Origin: Bacillota bacterium
Lineage (GTDB): Bacteria > Bacillota_A > Clostridia > Lutisporales > Lutisporaceae
Assembly (NCBI GenBank): GCA_022706865.1
Contig: JAKJBT010000014.1
Coordinates: 1-23,447, forward strand
Direction: 5' to 3'
DNA: 23,447 nt
Shown here: positions 22,044-23,447 of the stretch, piece after piece
Layout of the letters: every line of letters starts with the position of its first letter
Position numbering within the stretch: position 1 is the stretch's first letter
Position numbers and translations under genes: made by a program
The notes under the pieces: generated by a model
The model's input: only the letters and a program-made list of their open reading frames with translations
Databases searched by the model: none
What the model was told of the DNA's origin: nothing

Positions 22044-22934
22044 ATGAAGGATTATGTTGTAAGAGGAGCGAGTATTGACGACAGCGTCAGGTTTTTCAGC
22101 TGTATTACCACGGAAATGACGGAAGAAGCAAGAAAAATCCATAACTGCAGTCCGGTTTCAATTGCCGCTCTGGGAAGGATGCTGACTGCGGGAAGTATGA
22201 TGGGAGTCATGCTTAAATCGGATGAGGAAACCTTAACTCTGCAGATAAATGGCAAAGGGCCGGCCGGAAGCATAGTGGTTATATCAGATAACACAGGAAT
22301 TACAAGAGGATATATCACAAATCCCGATGTTGAATTAATGCATCGGGAGAACGGCAAGCTTGACGTAGGAAGGGCAGTGGGAGTTGACGGTGTCTTAACA
22401 GTTATTAAAGATATGGGCATGAAAGAGCCCTATGTGGGGCAAATACCAATTGCAACAGGGGAAATAGGCGATGATATATCGTCGTACTTTGCCGTATCCG
22501 AACAGATACCTACAGCTGTGGGCTTGGGAGTTCTGATTGGGATAGACGGCAGCGTAGCCGCATCAGGAGGATTCATAATCCAGCTTATGCCGGAAGCAGA
22601 TCCCGATACCATAGCAAAGCTTGAAGAACGGCTTGGAAAAATCAGCTCGGTAACGGAAATGATCAGCTCAGGGTTGGATGCTGAAGGTATGATAAAGAAT
22701 ATTTTAGGCGATATTGAACATAAGATACTAGAAAAGAAACAGGTAGGTTACAAATGCAACTGCAGCAGGGAAAGGATGGAAAGGGCACTGATAAGTATTG
22801 GGAGGAATGATTTGGAGGAACTTATACAGGAGCAGGGATGCGCGGAAATTGTATGCCATTTTTGCAATAAAAAGTATTTCTTTGAGAAGAATGAACTGAT
22901 TGAGATGTTTGAAAAAGCATCATCAAGCAGATAA
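22044..22934 (+). CDS. hslO: Hsp33 redox-regulated chaperone
   Basis: Hsp33 is a holdase activated by oxidation of its zinc cysteines. The 296 residues match the family: 'DYVVRGASIDDSVRFF', 'RMLTAGSMMGVMLK', 'GPAGSIVVISDN', 'VGRAVG.DGVLTVIKDMG' and 'GFIIQLMP'. The C-terminal zinc site has C238-x-C240 and C271-x-x-C274. Start ATG 22044 has TTGGAGGA upstream; an upstream in-frame TTG at 22032 precedes that site and is not used. It follows the sirtuin-methyltransferase pair and may share their transcript. Confidence 0.96.
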   Translation: MKDYVVRGASIDDSVRFFSCITTEMTEEARKIHNCSPVSIAALGRMLTAGSMMGVMLKSDEETLTLQINGKGPAGSIVVISDNTGITRGYITNPDVELMHRENGKLDVGRAVGVDGVLTVIKDMGMKEPYVGQIPIATGEIGDDISSYFAVSEQIPTAVGLGVLIGIDGSVAASGGFIIQLMPEADPDTIAKLEERLGKISSVTEMISSGLDAEGMIKNILGDIEHKILEKKQVGYKCNCSRERMERALISIGRNDLEELIQEQGCAEIVCHFCNKKYFFEKNELIEMFEKASSSR

Positions 22935-23009
22935 TATAGTATGCTAAAGATTATCAAAGGAATTCAGTGCTATAAAATGATAAATGTAAGAAATATTAAA
23001 ATTTAAGTT

Positions 23010-23038
23010 TTGACTTTAGATTATCTGTAGGTTATACT
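23010..23038 (+). promoter_or_regulatory. Promoter of the tRNA cluster
   Basis: TTGACT (23010-23015), 17 bases, TATACT (23033-23038): five of six matches in each hexamer. It lies 21 bases before tRNA-Val. Confidence 0.85.
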
Positions 23039-23059
23039 AAATGATGTCGCAAGTTCAAC

Positions 23060-23135
23060 GGGGGCATAGCTCAGCTGGGAGAGCATCTGCCTTACAAGCA
23101 GAGGGTCATAGGTTCGAGCCCTATTGTCCCCACCA
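23060..23135 (+). tRNA. tRNA-Val (TAC)
   Basis: A 76-base cloverleaf including encoded CCA. The acceptor stem GGGGGCA/TGTCCCC has one G-T pair. The anticodon loop CTTACAA in a TCTGC/GCAGA stem gives TAC. The T-loop reads GGTTCGAGCC. Confidence 0.97.
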
Positions 23136-23136
23136 A

Positions 23137-23159
23137 CTTTTTCCGCTTTGCGGAAAAAG
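23137..23159 (+). repeat. 10-bp hairpin in the tRNA spacer
   Basis: CTTTTTCCGC (23137-23146) and GCGGAAAAAG (23150-23159) are exact complements with a TTT loop, one base after the tRNA-Val CCA. No T-run follows it. It is probably part of the tRNA precursor, possibly a processing signal. Confidence 0.5.
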
Positions 23160-23231
23160 ACAAACATTCGTTGATTTAATGCGTAGCACTTGCGGAGCAA
23201 TTTATGACCCGCAGAGTGCAAAATTAAAAGT

Positions 23232-23308
23232 GGCCCAGTAGTTCAGTTGGTTAGAATGCCAGCCTGTCACGCTGGAGGTCGACGGTTCGAGCCCGTTCTG
23301 GGTCGCCA
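23232..23308 (+). tRNA. tRNA-Asp (GTC)
   Basis: A 77-base cloverleaf including CCA. Acceptor GGCCCAG pairs with CTGGGTC, discriminator G. The loop CTGTCAC in a CCAGC/GCTGG stem gives anticodon GTC. Confidence 0.97.
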
Positions 23309-23320
23309 TCTTTAATATTC

Positions 23321-23396
<76 letters not shown>

Positions 23397-23402
23397 TACA
23401 AT

Positions 23403-23447
23403 GCGGGTTTAACTCAGTGGTAGAGTGTCACCTTGCCAAGGTGAAAG
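23403..23447 (+). tRNA. tRNA-Gly (GCC), truncated by window end
   Basis: The 5' half of a tRNA: acceptor strand GCGGGTT, D-arm AACTCAGTGGTAGAGT, and anticodon stem-loop TCACC-TTGCCAA-GGTGA with anticodon GCC. The 3' half lies beyond the window, so the cluster continues. Confidence 0.93.

Noticed and set aside
23021..23241. Short proteins on both strands across tRNA-Val, such as one containing 'NRARTYDPLLVRQMLSQ'
   Set aside because: These are the well-known false translations of tRNA genes; the tRNA fold explains the sequence.

Overview
The window looks like a chromosomal segment of an endospore-forming, low-to-moderate GC member of the Clostridia. The evidence is a PdaB-type sporulation deacetylase, an SspF-like small acid-soluble spore protein behind a sigma-G-like promoter, purine-rich Shine-Dalgarno sites with several TTG and GTG starts, a lysine riboswitch, and an rnhB-ylqG-ylqH-yraN block like that of other Firmicutes. 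Species cannot be fixed from the sequence alone.

Layout. (1) Bases 1-2100 are visibly AT-richer and look accessory. They hold a hicA toxin gene with the first bases of hicB on the minus strand, under a promoter overlapped by an 18-bp palindrome, and the two out-of-frame pieces of a broken STAND/AAA-type ATPase gene. (2) Bases 2183-5755 hold a compact plus-strand housekeeping run: rnhB, a FliK/YlqG-like protein, an FlhB C-domain-like protein (YlqH), yraN and the tRNA methyltransferase mnmM (ytqB). (3) Bases 5820-6320 are unusual. An extended -10 promoter precedes a 57-residue membrane peptide, then a compact folded RNA with a terminator that also contains a 24-codon ORF, then a 34-bp palindrome. 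The 5' leader and the folded 3' RNA share a GC-rich 9-nt perfect complement. (4) Bases 6400-12501 hold pdaB, a THUMP rRNA methyltransferase, a small protein, a Mur-ligase-like protein with a degraded P-loop, a tandem OB-fold protein, cobO and a YitT-family membrane protein. The run ends at a bidirectional terminator. (5) Bases 12588-17540, minus strand, hold the diaminopimelate/lysine operon asd-dapA-dapB-dapH-lysC behind a sigma-A promoter and a lysine riboswitch. (6) Bases 17697-22934, plus strand, hold an M20 amidohydrolase divergent from the lysine operon, a secreted membrane-anchored protein of unknown function, a spore protein, a sirtuin deacylase, a methyltransferase and hslO. (7) Bases 23010-23447 hold a tRNA cluster (Val, Asp, Phe and a truncated Gly) behind a strong promoter.

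How the genes fit together. The lysine operon supplies most of the acetylase branch of meso-diaminopimelate synthesis: aspartokinase, aspartate-semialdehyde dehydrogenase, DapA, DapB and the N-acetyltransferase DapH. The divergent M20 hydrolase is a good candidate for the N-acetyl-diaminopimelate deacetylase of the same branch, while the aminotransferase is not in the window. Lysine would switch the operon off through the riboswitch. The rest is mainly RNA processing and modification, envelope and spore functions. No transposase, CRISPR array, rRNA or prophage was seen.
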